Shown here one piece after another: positions 27,490-36,094 of a stretch of DNA of 64,000 nt. The notes under the pieces were generated by a model. That model did no database searches and had not been told where the DNA came from. It saw only the letters and a program-made list of their open reading frames with translations. A program made the translations under genes and the position numbers. The stretch is from contig OZ257140.1 of the NCBI GenBank assembly GCA_965279165.1, positions 1,736,001 through 1,800,000 of the forward strand. The letters run 5' to 3'. This DNA is from JBAYIE01 sp965279165. Lineage in GTDB: Bacteria; Bacteroidota; Bacteroidia; UKL13-3. Within the stretch, counting starts at the first letter, position 1. Each line of letters starts with the position of its first letter.

Positions 27490-30315
27490 ATGTCGCAAGA
27501 AGAAAACATAGAAATTTTAGGAGCCCGAGAACATAACCTGAAGAATATAGATTTGGTAATACCCAGAAACAAACTGGTTACTATTACCGGCTTGAGTGGA
27601 AGTGGTAAGTCGTCGTTGGCTTTTGATACCATTTTTGCCGAAGGGCAGCGACGGTATATGGAAAGTTTTAGTGCCTATGCCCGACAATTTATGGGCAATA
27701 TGGAAAGGCCGGATGTAGATAAAATTAATGGGTTATCGCCGGTGATTTCGATAGAGCAGAAAACAGTAAATAAAAATCCAAGATCTACAGTTGGTACCAT
27801 TACCGAAATATATGATTTTTTGCGTTTGTTGTATGCCAGGGTTGCCGATGCATATAGTTATGTTTCGGGAGAGAAGATGATAAAAATGACGGAGGAACAG
27901 ATTATTGCTTCCATTCTGCAACGTTTCGAAAACAAGAAAGTAAGCATCTTGGCTCCGGTTATTAAAGGGCGAAAGGGACATTACCGGGAATTGTTTGAAC
28001 AGATACGCAAACAAGGCTTTAGTAAAGTTAGAATAGACGGAGAGGTTAAAGATATTACCCCGAAGATGCAGGTGGATAGGTATAAAATTCATGATATTGA
28101 AATACTAATCGACAGAATAGAACCGCGTAAAGATGCAAGGTTTAGAATAGGAGAAAGTGTTCGCAGTGCGTTAAAAACCGGTAAAGGGACGATGGTTTTA
28201 TTGGTAGGCGAAGAATCTAAAGTATATCATTACAGTAAATTTTTAATGGATCCGGAAAGCGGTATCAGTTACGATGAACCGCAACCCAATTCGTTTTCAT
28301 TTAATTCACCATATGGTGCTTGTCCGGCATGCGACGGATTAGGTGTTGTTAGTTCAATTGAGGAGAAGAATATTATTCCCGACAAAAAGCTTTCGATTAA
28401 CAAGGGAGGCATTGTACCGCTTGGAGAAGCCAGAGACAACTGGACTTTTCATCAGTTGCGCGGACTTGCAAAAATATACAAATTCAGTTTTGCCGATCCA
28501 ATCGAAAAAATATCAGAGGCTGCTTTACAGGCAATTTTATATGGAACAGATGAACCAATTGCGGTTACCACAACGTATTCGGGACAGCCACAAACATGGA
28601 ATTCGAAATGGGAAGGATTGGTACCGTTTATTTCGAGACATTACCACGAAAAAAGCGGAGACGGTATAGCACGATGGGCCGAAGAATTTATGAGTTTACA
28701 TCCATGTGTAGCATGCAATGGTGCAAGGTTAAAACGGGAGTCGTTACAATATCGGATTGGCGATAAAAACATTTCGGATTTAGCGCAGATGGAGATTGAT
28801 GCGTTGGGTGAATGGTTTGAAACCGCCGACCAATGGATGGATGAAAAGCAACAAACCATTGCCGCTGAAATATTAAAGGAGATAAGAAGCAGAATTCAAT
28901 TTCTAGTAGGTGTTGGAATCAATTATTTAACCCTTCATTCATCAGCAAGATCTTTAAGCGGAGGCGAGGCACAACGTATTCGTTTGGCAACGCAAATCGG
29001 CTCACAGTTAACAGGTGTTTTGTATATATTGGATGAACCCAGCATTGGCTTACACCAACGAGATAATAACCGGTTGATTGCTTCTCTGAAAGATTTGCGT
29101 GATGTAGGAAATAGTGTAATTGTTGTAGAGCACGATAAAGATATGATGGAAGAGAGCGATCATATTATTGATTTGGGATATGGTGCAGGAGTGCATGGCG
29201 GACATATAGCGGCACAAGGCACCTGGAAAGAAATACTCAAGCAGAAATCCATCACTTCGGATTACCTGAGCGGAGCAAAAAAAATTGAAGTTCCGTTGAA
29301 GAGAAGAAAAGGAAACGGCAAAAAACTAACCTTGAAAGGAGCAACCGGTAACAATTTAAAGGAAGTGTCGGTATCGTTCCCACTAGGAACATTTATAGCG
29401 GTTACGGGAGTTTCGGGAAGTGGAAAATCAACGTTAATTAACGAGACCTTGTATCCGATTCTTCGTCAGCATTTTTATGGTTCGCACCAGAAACCGTTGC
29501 CGTATAAGGAAATAAAAGGACTGGAACATTTGGATAAGATAATTGAAATTGATCAAAGTCCGATTGGCCGCACACCCAGAAGTAATCCTGCAACCTATGT
29601 GGAAGTATTCAGTGATATACGCAACCTATTTACCAATCTACCCGAATCAAAAATAAGGGGATATAAACCGGGGCGCTTTTCGTTTAATGTAAAAGGTGGA
29701 AGATGCGAAACATGCCAGGGAGCAGGAATGCGCAGCATTGAAATGAATTTTTTACCGGATGTATATGTTCGTTGTGAAACCTGCAATGGAAAAAGGTATA
29801 ACCGCGAAACACTGGAAATAAGGTATAAAGGAAAAAGCATCAACGATGTGTTGGATATGAGTATTGAGGAGGCGGTGAAGTTTTTTGATGCAGTTCCATT
29901 TATTTTAAGAAAGATTGAGGCATTGAATGATGTTGGCTTAGGATATATCACCCTTGGACAACAAAGCACTACCCTAAGTGGAGGTGAAGCACAAAGGGTA
30001 AAGCTTGCAACCGAATTGAGTAAAAGGGATACAGGAAACACCTTTTATATTTTAGATGAGCCCACAACCGGATTGCATTTTGAGGATGTGCGGGTATTGC
30101 TGGAGGTATTGCAAAAGTTGGTAGATAAAGGAAACACGATTCTGGTTATAGAACACAATATGGACGTGATAAAAGTTGCGGATTATATTGTGGATCTTGG
30201 TCCGGAAGGCGGAAAATACGGCGGTGAAATACTGTGTGAAGGCACTCCGGAAGAAATAGTTAAAAGCGAGAGAAGTTATACCGCCACCTATTTAAAAAAG
30301 GAATTGAAACGATAG
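27490..30315 (+). CDS. uvrA: Excinuclease ABC subunit A
   Basis: Damage-sensing ATPase of nucleotide excision repair. Two ABC modules are visible. The first has a Walker A of GLSGSGKSSL near residue 35, a zinc finger starting at CPACDG, and the LSGGEAQRIRLATQIG signature. The second has GVSGSGKSTL, a zinc finger with CETCQGAG and CETCNGKRY, and LSGGEAQRVKLATELS. At 941 aa it has normal length. Start is ATG at 27490, 55 bp after miaA. uvrB and uvrC are not in the window. Confidence 0.98.
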   Translation: MSQEENIEILGAREHNLKNIDLVIPRNKLVTITGLSGSGKSSLAFDTIFAEGQRRYMESFSAYARQFMGNMERPDVDKINGLSPVISIEQKTVNKNPRSTVGTITEIYDFLRLLYARVADAYSYVSGEKMIKMTEEQIIASILQRFENKKVSILAPVIKGRKGHYRELFEQIRKQGFSKVRIDGEVKDITPKMQVDRYKIHDIEILIDRIEPRKDARFRIGESVRSALKTGKGTMVLLVGEESKVYHYSKFLMDPESGISYDEPQPNSFSFNSPYGACPACDGLGVVSSIEEKNIIPDKKLSINKGGIVPLGEARDNWTFHQLRGLAKIYKFSFADPIEKISEAALQAILYGTDEPIAVTTTYSGQPQTWNSKWEGLVPFISRHYHEKSGDGIARWAEEFMSLHPCVACNGARLKRESLQYRIGDKNISDLAQMEIDALGEWFETADQWMDEKQQTIAAEILKEIRSRIQFLVGVGINYLTLHSSARSLSGGEAQRIRLATQIGSQLTGVLYILDEPSIGLHQRDNNRLIASLKDLRDVGNSVIVVEHDKDMMEESDHIIDLGYGAGVHGGHIAAQGTWKEILKQKSITSDYLSGAKKIEVPLKRRKGNGKKLTLKGATGNNLKEVSVSFPLGTFIAVTGVSGSGKSTLINETLYPILRQHFYGSHQKPLPYKEIKGLEHLDKIIEIDQSPIGRTPRSNPATYVEVFSDIRNLFTNLPESKIRGYKPGRFSFNVKGGRCETCQGAGMRSIEMNFLPDVYVRCETCNGKRYNRETLEIRYKGKSINDVLDMSIEEAVKFFDAVPFILRKIEALNDVGLGYITLGQQSTTLSGGEAQRVKLATELSKRDTGNTFYILDEPTTGLHFEDVRVLLEVLQKLVDKGNTILVIEHNMDVIKVADYIVDLGPEGGKYGGEILCEGTPEEIVKSERSYTATYLKKELKR

Positions 30316-30405
30316 TTTTTTTTGTGATTAATCATTAGGAGAACTAATATTTATCATATCCGATTGGCATAAATTTATTCAACTTCGGAGTATAATTTAG
30401 ACGCC

Positions 30406-30810
30406 ATGATACTAGCACCCTATTTATTTTTTAATGGAAATTGTGAAGAGGCATTGCTTTTTTACAAACATTGTTTTGAAGGTGAAATCAATGTATTAAA
30501 CCGATACGAAGATGCTCCTATGCAAATACCGGATAATTACCGCCACAAGGTGATGCATGCAGAACTACGTTTTGAAAACAACCGCATACAAGCCTGTGAT
30601 ATTCATCCGGCAGAAAAGTGGATTAACGGAACCGACTTTAGTTTATCGATAGGAGTGGATGAAGTTTTTGTACTCGACAAGGTATTTAACAAGTTGGCAG
30701 AAGGTGGAAACATTACCATGCCGTTACAGGATACCTTTTGGGGTGCACGATTTGGGATGATTAAAGATAAGTTTGGTGTGAAGTGGATGTTTAGTTGTGA
30801 TCTGAATTAG
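30406..30810 (+). CDS. PhnB-like VOC superfamily protein
   Basis: A 134-aa cytoplasmic protein of the vicinal-oxygen-chelate fold, PhnB/3-demethylubiquinone-methyltransferase-like group. It starts with APYLFFNGNCEEALLFYKHCF and has VMHAELRFENNRIQACDIHP. It ends with TFWGARFGMIKDKFGVKWMFS, which is characteristic. Function is unproven for most members; they may be isomerases or small-molecule-binding proteins. It stands alone between uvrA and the peroxidase gene, whose promoter overlaps its 3' flank. Confidence 0.88.
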   Translation: MILAPYLFFNGNCEEALLFYKHCFEGEINVLNRYEDAPMQIPDNYRHKVMHAELRFENNRIQACDIHPAEKWINGTDFSLSIGVDEVFVLDKVFNKLAEGGNITMPLQDTFWGARFGMIKDKFGVKWMFSCDLN

Positions 30811-30818
30811 CAAAACAT

Positions 30819-30848
30819 TTGTACTATTCTCCTGTTATATTAACTTTG
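30819..30848 (+). promoter_or_regulatory. Bacteroidota promoter for the cytochrome c peroxidase gene
   Basis: TTG at 30819-30821 (part of TTTG), a 19-bp spacer, then TAACTTTG at 30841-30848. Both elements and the spacing match consensus exactly. The ATG at 30867 lies 18 bp downstream of the -7 element. Confidence 0.8.
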
Positions 30849-30866
30849 ATAACCAACACCACCATT

Positions 30867-31937
30867 ATGCGTAAACTACTTTTTATTTTCATAGCGGGTA
30901 CATGGATACTCGCATCTTGTGGAGGCGGCCAAAACACCACCACAGAGCAGACAAACACCAATGCAATTACGCCGGAAGATGAGGCATTGTTAAAGCAGGC
31001 GCAAGGTTTATTTAAGCCATTACCTGCTGATGCGGGTACAGAAGTGCATCCTATATCTGCAGATAAGGTGGCTTTGGGAAAAGTTTTATATTTCGATACC
31101 CGATTATCCAAAACAGGAAAAAACAGTTGTAATACATGCCATAACCTGGCAACGTTTGGGGTAGATAATGAAGTTACCTCCGCAGGTGATGCCGGCAAAA
31201 GAGGTACCCGAAACTCGCCAACGGTATTTAATGCAGCAGTGCATTTTACCCAGTTCTGGGATGGAAGAGCAAAAGATGTAGAAGAGCAGGCAGGTATGCC
31301 AATTATGAATCCGGTAGAAATGAATATACCAAATGAAGCGTTTTTAGAAAAGAAACTGAGGGAAATTGAATTGTACAAAACGATGTTTGCAAAAGCGTAT
31401 CCGAATGCAAAGGAGCCAATAACCTACAGCAACCTTAAAGATGCAATAGGTAATTTTGAACGGACATTAATTACTCCATCGAAGTTTGATTCTTATTTGA
31501 AAGGAAATATTAATGCCTTGAATGCAGAAGAAAGAGCGGGATTACATGAATTTATCAGTTCCGGATGTACCACCTGTCATGTAGGCGAAGCTGTTGGTGG
31601 AACTATGTTTCAAAAATTTGGTTTGGTTTCCGATTACAGAGCTTTAACCGGAAGCAAAGGAAATGATATGGGAAGAAAGGATGTTACCAAAGATGATTTC
31701 GACAAGGATATGTTTAAAGTTCCATCGATGCGAAACATCACCAAAACGAAACCCTATTTTCATGATGGCAGTGTGGATGATTTGGCAACGGCAGTAAAAA
31801 TAATGGCCAAAGTAGAATTGAATAAAGATTTAACCGACACGCAAGTGGCGAGTATTATTACCTTTTTGGAAACGCTTACTTCAGATATTCCGGAAGAGGT
31901 GAAAAAGGCACCGGCTGAATTGGTAGCGGTTAAGTAG
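30867..31937 (+). CDS. Cytochrome c peroxidase family lipoprotein (di-heme)
   Basis: A 356-aa exported di-heme peroxidase of the CcpA/MauG family that reduces hydrogen peroxide with electrons from cytochromes or the quinone pool. A lipoprotein signal peptide (MRKLLFIFIAGTWILASCGG) has its lipobox ending at LASC. Two c-type heme motifs are visible, CNTCH and CTTCH, plus MRNITKTKPYFHDG near the C-terminus. The start is ATG 30867 because it gives the signal peptide and lies just downstream of the promoter. A TTG start at 30819 would fall inside the -33 element. The TAG stop codon is formed by the first bases of the inverted-repeat element copy 2. Confidence 0.92.
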   Translation: MRKLLFIFIAGTWILASCGGGQNTTTEQTNTNAITPEDEALLKQAQGLFKPLPADAGTEVHPISADKVALGKVLYFDTRLSKTGKNSCNTCHNLATFGVDNEVTSAGDAGKRGTRNSPTVFNAAVHFTQFWDGRAKDVEEQAGMPIMNPVEMNIPNEAFLEKKLREIELYKTMFAKAYPNAKEPITYSNLKDAIGNFERTLITPSKFDSYLKGNINALNAEERAGLHEFISSGCTTCHVGEAVGGTMFQKFGLVSDYRALTGSKGNDMGRKDVTKDDFDKDMFKVPSMRNITKTKPYFHDGSVDDLATAVKIMAKVELNKDLTDTQVASIITFLETLTSDIPEEVKKAPAELVAVK

Positions 31938-32420
31938 TCGACCCTCAAAAAGTCCTCTTAAAAGAAATGTGTAATTTCAATATCAGATTAACTGTTTTAT
32001 TGAGATTTTGGAGCTATGCGCTCCAAGCCAGCATCCCGTATAAAAACGGGACAAAAAAATCAAGGCTTCCTATTTTTATGCTGCATTTTACGAATCGCAT
32101 CCCGATAGCTATCGGGACCAAACGCAACCCAAGCCGCCCTTGGCACCGGGCCATCGCAAGCTCGTGGGTTACTTGCAAGTCCCAGCCTAAATGTGCAATT
32201 CTCAAATGCTACGCATAAAAATAGAAGGCCACCAACTCCGAAAAACTTTTTAGATAAAATGAAGATTCAACCTTTGTCGCTGATAATAGATAGAATAAAT
32301 TGATCAGCTTAAATTGCAAGCGTATTAAATTTTTGAACTAAAATCTTCAAATAATTTGATGCAAACTTGTAATGAAAGTAAAGCTAAATCTAGCTTTCAT
32401 CACATTTTAAGGGTCGACTA
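31935..32420. repeat. Inverted-repeat element, copy 2 (MITE-like, 486 bp)
   Basis: The left end is TAGTCGACCCTCAAAAAGTC and the right end is TTTTAAGGGTCGACTA, inverted repeats of each other over about 15 bp. Internal blocks are shared with copy 1, including the inverted pair around GGCTTCCTATTTTTATGCTG and CTACGCATAAAAATAGAAGG. Compared with copy 1 it carries an extra small palindrome (CCCGATAGCTATCGGG) and a shorter left arm. It has no coding capacity. It sits between the peroxidase stop codon and an intrinsic terminator, as if inserted at the stop codon. Confidence 0.78.
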
Positions 32421-32442
32421 AGTAATTAATACCATACGCATT

Positions 32443-32480
32443 AATCCCGCAGAATATAAATTTTGCGGGATTTTTTTTTG
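32443..32480 (+). terminator. Rho-independent terminator
   Basis: AATCCCGCA and TGCGGGATT form a perfect 9-bp stem around an AT-rich loop, followed by a run of T. It probably served the cytochrome c peroxidase gene before the inverted-repeat element separated them. It also insulates mutL. Confidence 0.85.
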
Positions 32481-32548
32481 CTAAAATTATTAGCAGGAAT
32501 AAACCGGTTTAAATATCAACACGTGCCATTTGACCTAAAAAATTAATG

Positions 32549-32556
32549 TATTTTTG
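32549..32556 (+). promoter_or_regulatory. -7 element (TATTTTTG) directly before mutL
   Basis: TATTTTTG matches TAnnTTTG and ends 5 bp before the mutL ATG at 32562. A TTTG lies 16 bp upstream, shorter than the usual spacing. If used, the transcript would be leaderless or nearly so. Confidence 0.4.
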
Positions 32557-32561
32557 GGGGG

Positions 32562-34388
32562 ATGTCTGATATCATAAAATTATTACCCGATCATGTTGCA
32601 AGTCAGATTGCAGCAGGAGAAGTTATACAACGACCTGCGTCGGTAGTAAAAGAATTACTTGAAAACGCGGTAGATGCAGAAAGCACCGTTATTAAGCTAA
32701 CCATTAGGGATGGAGGTAAAACATTTATTCAAGTAACCGATAACGGAAAAGGGATGTCGGCAACCGACGCACGCATGTGTTGGGAAAGGCATGCAACATC
32801 AAAAATTAACACCGTAGAAGATATTTTTCGCATTCGAACCATGGGGTTCAGAGGGGAAGCATTGGCATCGGTAGCTTCGGTATCGATGGTAGAAATGATG
32901 ACGAAGAAGACAGCAGATCAGGTTGGTTCCCATATTAAAATCCATGGTTCGGAAGTAATCAGCCAGGAAGCTAAAGCAACGGTGAACGGAACCACCATCC
33001 AAGTTAAAAACCTGTTTTATAATATACCGGCCAGAAGAAATTTTCTGAAGAGTGACGCGGTTGAAACGAGGCATATCATGGATGAGTTTATCCGGGTAGC
33101 ATTGGCACATCCGGAGATTGCCATGGAAATGATTCAGAACGAAAACGAAACGTATATCTTAAAATCGGGAGACCTCGCTTTAAGGATTAAAGAACTCTTT
33201 TCTTATGATTTGGGAAATCAAATTATTTCTGTTTCTGAAGAAACAACCATCGCCAATGTGTATGGATTTATTGGAAAGCCGGAGCACGCTAAAAAGACCA
33301 GGGGCGAACAATTCTTTTTTGTTAACCAGCGGTTTATTAAAGATCCATATTTAAACCATGCCATTGTAAATTGTTATGAGGCTTTGTTGCAGAAAGACCA
33401 GTTTCCTTTTTATGTTTTGTTTATCGATATCGATCCTGCACAAATTGATATCAATGTACATCCTACAAAAACCGAAATTAAATTTGAAGACGAGCGAGCG
33501 GTATACCAGATAATAAGAGCTACCGGAAAACGCGCATTGGGAGAACATTACCATGTGAGTTCTTTTGAACCGGCAGGCGAAGATATGTATATGAATTTGG
33601 GTAATGCCACCCAAACCAATCGCGGATTGAAGGATGTACAAACAGAGCAAAACAAAAGTAACTATTCGGGCGGTTCGTTATTTGCTAAACCGGATAGCAA
33701 AGATTGGCAAGAATTATTTCGTGTGGTAAACCATCCGGAAACCATTGGTGATATTCCAAGAGGGGATAATTATAAAACAAACCAATCAGTGTTGCCAAAC
33801 ACGCTACAAATTCAGGAGCATACCAACAAACAAAATCTGATGCAGGTGCATCAACGATTTGTATTGGTTCAGGTAAAGGCAGGTTTGATGTTGGTTAGTC
33901 AGCAAGCTGCACACGAACGAATTTTATACGAGAAATTTTTAAGCGCCTCAACCCAAAGTCCAATAGCAACCCAACAAAAATTATTTCCAAAAAATATCCA
34001 GGTAAATGCAAGCGACGAAAAAATTATGGAGGAATTGTTACCTGAATTTCGCGCATTTGGAATGGATATTCAGGCGTTTGGAAAACAAACGTTTGTCTTA
34101 TCCGGAATGCCTGTAGAGATGGAGCATTTATCGGAGCAAGAGTTAATTCAATCGTTGATAGAACAATATAAAGCCCAATCGTATGCATCGTTTAATCCGC
34201 ACGAAAGGATTTCGAGGATACTGGCCGAAAAGTTATCCATCAACGCAGGAACAAGTATGACGCACGAAGAAATGGGAGAATTGATTGATGCGTTGTTTGC
34301 TTGTAAAGAGCCCAATTATGCTCCCAATGGAAACAGGTGCATACGCATGATTAGCATGGACGAACTGGTTAAGTTAATGGAGAAATAA
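32562..34388 (+). CDS. mutL: DNA mismatch repair protein MutL
   Basis: ATPase that couples mismatch recognition by MutS to strand removal. The N-terminal GHKL domain is intact: IAAGEVIQRPASVVKELLENAVDA, DNGKGM and GFRGEALASVASV. The C-terminal dimerisation domain begins after about residue 410. The endonuclease motif DQHA(x)2E(x)4E reads SQQAAHERILYE here (residues 446-457), so the Asp and His are replaced. The late CPHGRP-type zinc motif reads APNGNR. I infer reduced or absent nicking activity. At 608 aa it has ordinary length. Its N-terminal methionine is family-typical, which fixes the start. Confidence 0.96.
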   Translation: MSDIIKLLPDHVASQIAAGEVIQRPASVVKELLENAVDAESTVIKLTIRDGGKTFIQVTDNGKGMSATDARMCWERHATSKINTVEDIFRIRTMGFRGEALASVASVSMVEMMTKKTADQVGSHIKIHGSEVISQEAKATVNGTTIQVKNLFYNIPARRNFLKSDAVETRHIMDEFIRVALAHPEIAMEMIQNENETYILKSGDLALRIKELFSYDLGNQIISVSEETTIANVYGFIGKPEHAKKTRGEQFFFVNQRFIKDPYLNHAIVNCYEALLQKDQFPFYVLFIDIDPAQIDINVHPTKTEIKFEDERAVYQIIRATGKRALGEHYHVSSFEPAGEDMYMNLGNATQTNRGLKDVQTEQNKSNYSGGSLFAKPDSKDWQELFRVVNHPETIGDIPRGDNYKTNQSVLPNTLQIQEHTNKQNLMQVHQRFVLVQVKAGLMLVSQQAAHERILYEKFLSASTQSPIATQQKLFPKNIQVNASDEKIMEELLPEFRAFGMDIQAFGKQTFVLSGMPVEMEHLSEQELIQSLIEQYKAQSYASFNPHERISRILAEKLSINAGTSMTHEEMGELIDALFACKEPNYAPNGNRCIRMISMDELVKLMEK

Positions 34389-34395
34389 ACCGGTA

Positions 34396-35130
34396 TTATT
34401 TTTTAAAAATCGACAGAACAGAAACGCCCAAAGGCAAATCTATTCTACTTTTAAGCAAGGTGTTTTCAGAAAGAAAAACTTGATAAAACAGCGTATTAAG
34501 GAAATCGGATTTGATTAAACCGAAATCTGAACCTGATCCTTCCCGTTTAAACGGAATCAATTTGGACATTAAACGGATGAATGAAATCGGGAAGAAAAGC
34601 AAGGTATTGATATACGTGGTAAAAACCGGTTTTATGCCCGGGAATAATGCATTCAGTTCTTTTCTGGTATAGCGACGAAAATGTTGGTTTACCACATCAT
34701 GGTGGCTCCATAGAAATTGAAACGCAGGAACCGTTACAAACACATCACCACCTTTTTTGCAAACGCGCATCATTTCAGAGGCTGCCAGTTTATCGTTTTC
34801 AACATGTTCTATGACATCAAAAGCACAAACCAAATCGTACGACTCATCTTCGAACCGAAGTTCAAGTATGCTGCCTTGTTCGAGGTCGATGTTGAGACGT
34901 TCTTTAACAAAAGCATAACAATCTGTATCATACTCAACCGATTTTACTTTGCCAAATTCTTCGAGCATCACGGAAGTTGCTCCTGTTGCTATTCCGATAT
35001 TTAGTATGCTTAAATCGTTACGGCCATTGGCAATTTTTTTAACCTGGGTGCGAATTATTTCAAGTCGTGCTTTGAACCACCAATTGTTTCGTTCGAGATC
35101 AAAATATTCAATGTAGTATCCTTTGTCCAT
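34396..35130 (-). CDS. Class I SAM-dependent methyltransferase
   Basis: A 244-aa methyltransferase. The glycine-rich SAM loop is LNIGIATGATS near residue 43, the acidic loop is KSVEYD, and the conserved DLVCAFDVIEHVEND comes near residue 105. These place it in the type-11 (UbiE/Coq5-like fold) group. The substrate is unknown. Its position behind a polyprenyl-sugar-type GT2 gene, with a 23-bp overlap, suggests modification of a glycan or lipid intermediate. It is the last gene of a minus-strand envelope cluster running from 40816. Confidence 0.88.
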   Translation of the reverse strand: MDKGYYIEYFDLERNNWWFKARLEIIRTQVKKIANGRNDLSILNIGIATGATSVMLEEFGKVKSVEYDTDCYAFVKERLNIDLEQGSILELRFEDESYDLVCAFDVIEHVENDKLAASEMMRVCKKGGDVFVTVPAFQFLWSHHDVVNQHFRRYTRKELNALFPGIKPVFTTYINTLLFFPISFIRLMSKLIPFKREGSGSDFGLIKSDFLNTLFYQVFLSENTLLKSRIDLPLGVSVLSIFKK

Positions 35131-36076
35131 CTTTTAATTCTTTGTCGCAAATAATTTTATCAATAATAAATAACGGACGTTGTTGGCTTTGCTGGTAAAT
35201 GCGCAACACATATTCGCCGATAATTCCGAGGGAGATTAACTGCACTCCGCTAAACATAATAATAGCAGCAATGAGGGAAGTAAAACCGGAAGGTACACCA
35301 TCGAAGAAAAACTTCTCGATTAACACATACAACAAATAAATAATTGCAATGATGATGGAGGCAATTCCTAACCTGGTAATAAATTTAACCGGAAAACTGC
35401 TGAAGTTGAAAATGCCGCTATAAGCCAATTCAAATAATTTTTTCCAACTGTATTTGGTTTCTCCTGCAAACCTTGCCGAACGCTCGTACTCTATCCCAAT
35501 TTGTTTAAATCCTATCCAGCTTCTCATACCTCTTATATAACGGTTTTGTTCGGGCATTGCGTTTAAATAATTGAGTGCTTTTCTGCTGATCATGCCAAAG
35601 TCGCCACTATCAAGTGGAAGATCAATTTGCGAAATCTCGTTCATTAACCGATAGTAAGTCCAGTAGGCAATGCGTTTTACCAACGACTCTTTTCGCTTTT
35701 TTCGCACCCCGTAAATTACATCGTATCCTTCGTTTAATTTAGCAAGAAAAGAATCGATCAGTTCGGGTGGATCCTGTAAATCGCCATCTAAAATCAATAC
35801 CGCTTTGGTGCCTCGCGCAACCGACAATCCGGCGGTAAGTGCAAGTTGATGACCATGGTTACGCGACAAAAACACACATTGGTATTTGCTATCGCTGAGG
35901 GCCAGGTTATTCATGAGTGCAGGGGTGCTATCCTTGCTTCCATCATTTACCAATACAATCTCGATGGGGTAGGCAAGTGTTTCCACCAAACTATTTAATC
36001 TGCCGATTAATTGGTTAAAATTCTCTTCTTCGTTGTACAGAGGGATTACAAAAGATATTTCTACAGGTTTGTTCAA
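35108..36076 (-). CDS. GT2 family glycosyltransferase (DPM1/GtrB-like, membrane-anchored)
   Basis: A 322-aa enzyme that most likely transfers a sugar to polyprenyl phosphate. The N-terminal GT-A fold has VIPLYNEEENF, LVNDGSKDSTP, LILDGDLQDPPELI with the catalytic acidic residues, and GVRKKRKES. It ends with two transmembrane helices (about residues 230-250 and 265-290), typical of GtrB/ArnC-type transferases. The start codon is TTG at 36076. It is followed by a methyltransferase (23-bp overlap) and preceded by a DUF2079 membrane protein 18 bp upstream. Products of such enzymes feed GT-C membrane transferases, as found next door. Confidence 0.92.
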   Translation of the reverse strand: MNKPVEISFVIPLYNEEENFNQLIGRLNSLVETLAYPIEIVLVNDGSKDSTPALMNNLALSDSKYQCVFLSRNHGHQLALTAGLSVARGTKAVLILDGDLQDPPELIDSFLAKLNEGYDVIYGVRKKRKESLVKRIAYWTYYRLMNEISQIDLPLDSGDFGMISRKALNYLNAMPEQNRYIRGMRSWIGFKQIGIEYERSARFAGETKYSWKKLFELAYSGIFNFSSFPVKFITRLGIASIIIAIIYLLYVLIEKFFFDGVPSGFTSLIAAIIMFSGVQLISLGIIGEYVLRIYQQSQQRPLFIIDKIICDKELKDGQRILH

Positions 36077-36094
36077 TAGGTCAAATATATTTGT

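Noticed and set aside
28343..28669. Plus-strand frame inside uvrA
   Set aside because: It is an out-of-frame shadow in a fully conserved UvrA with no family resemblance.
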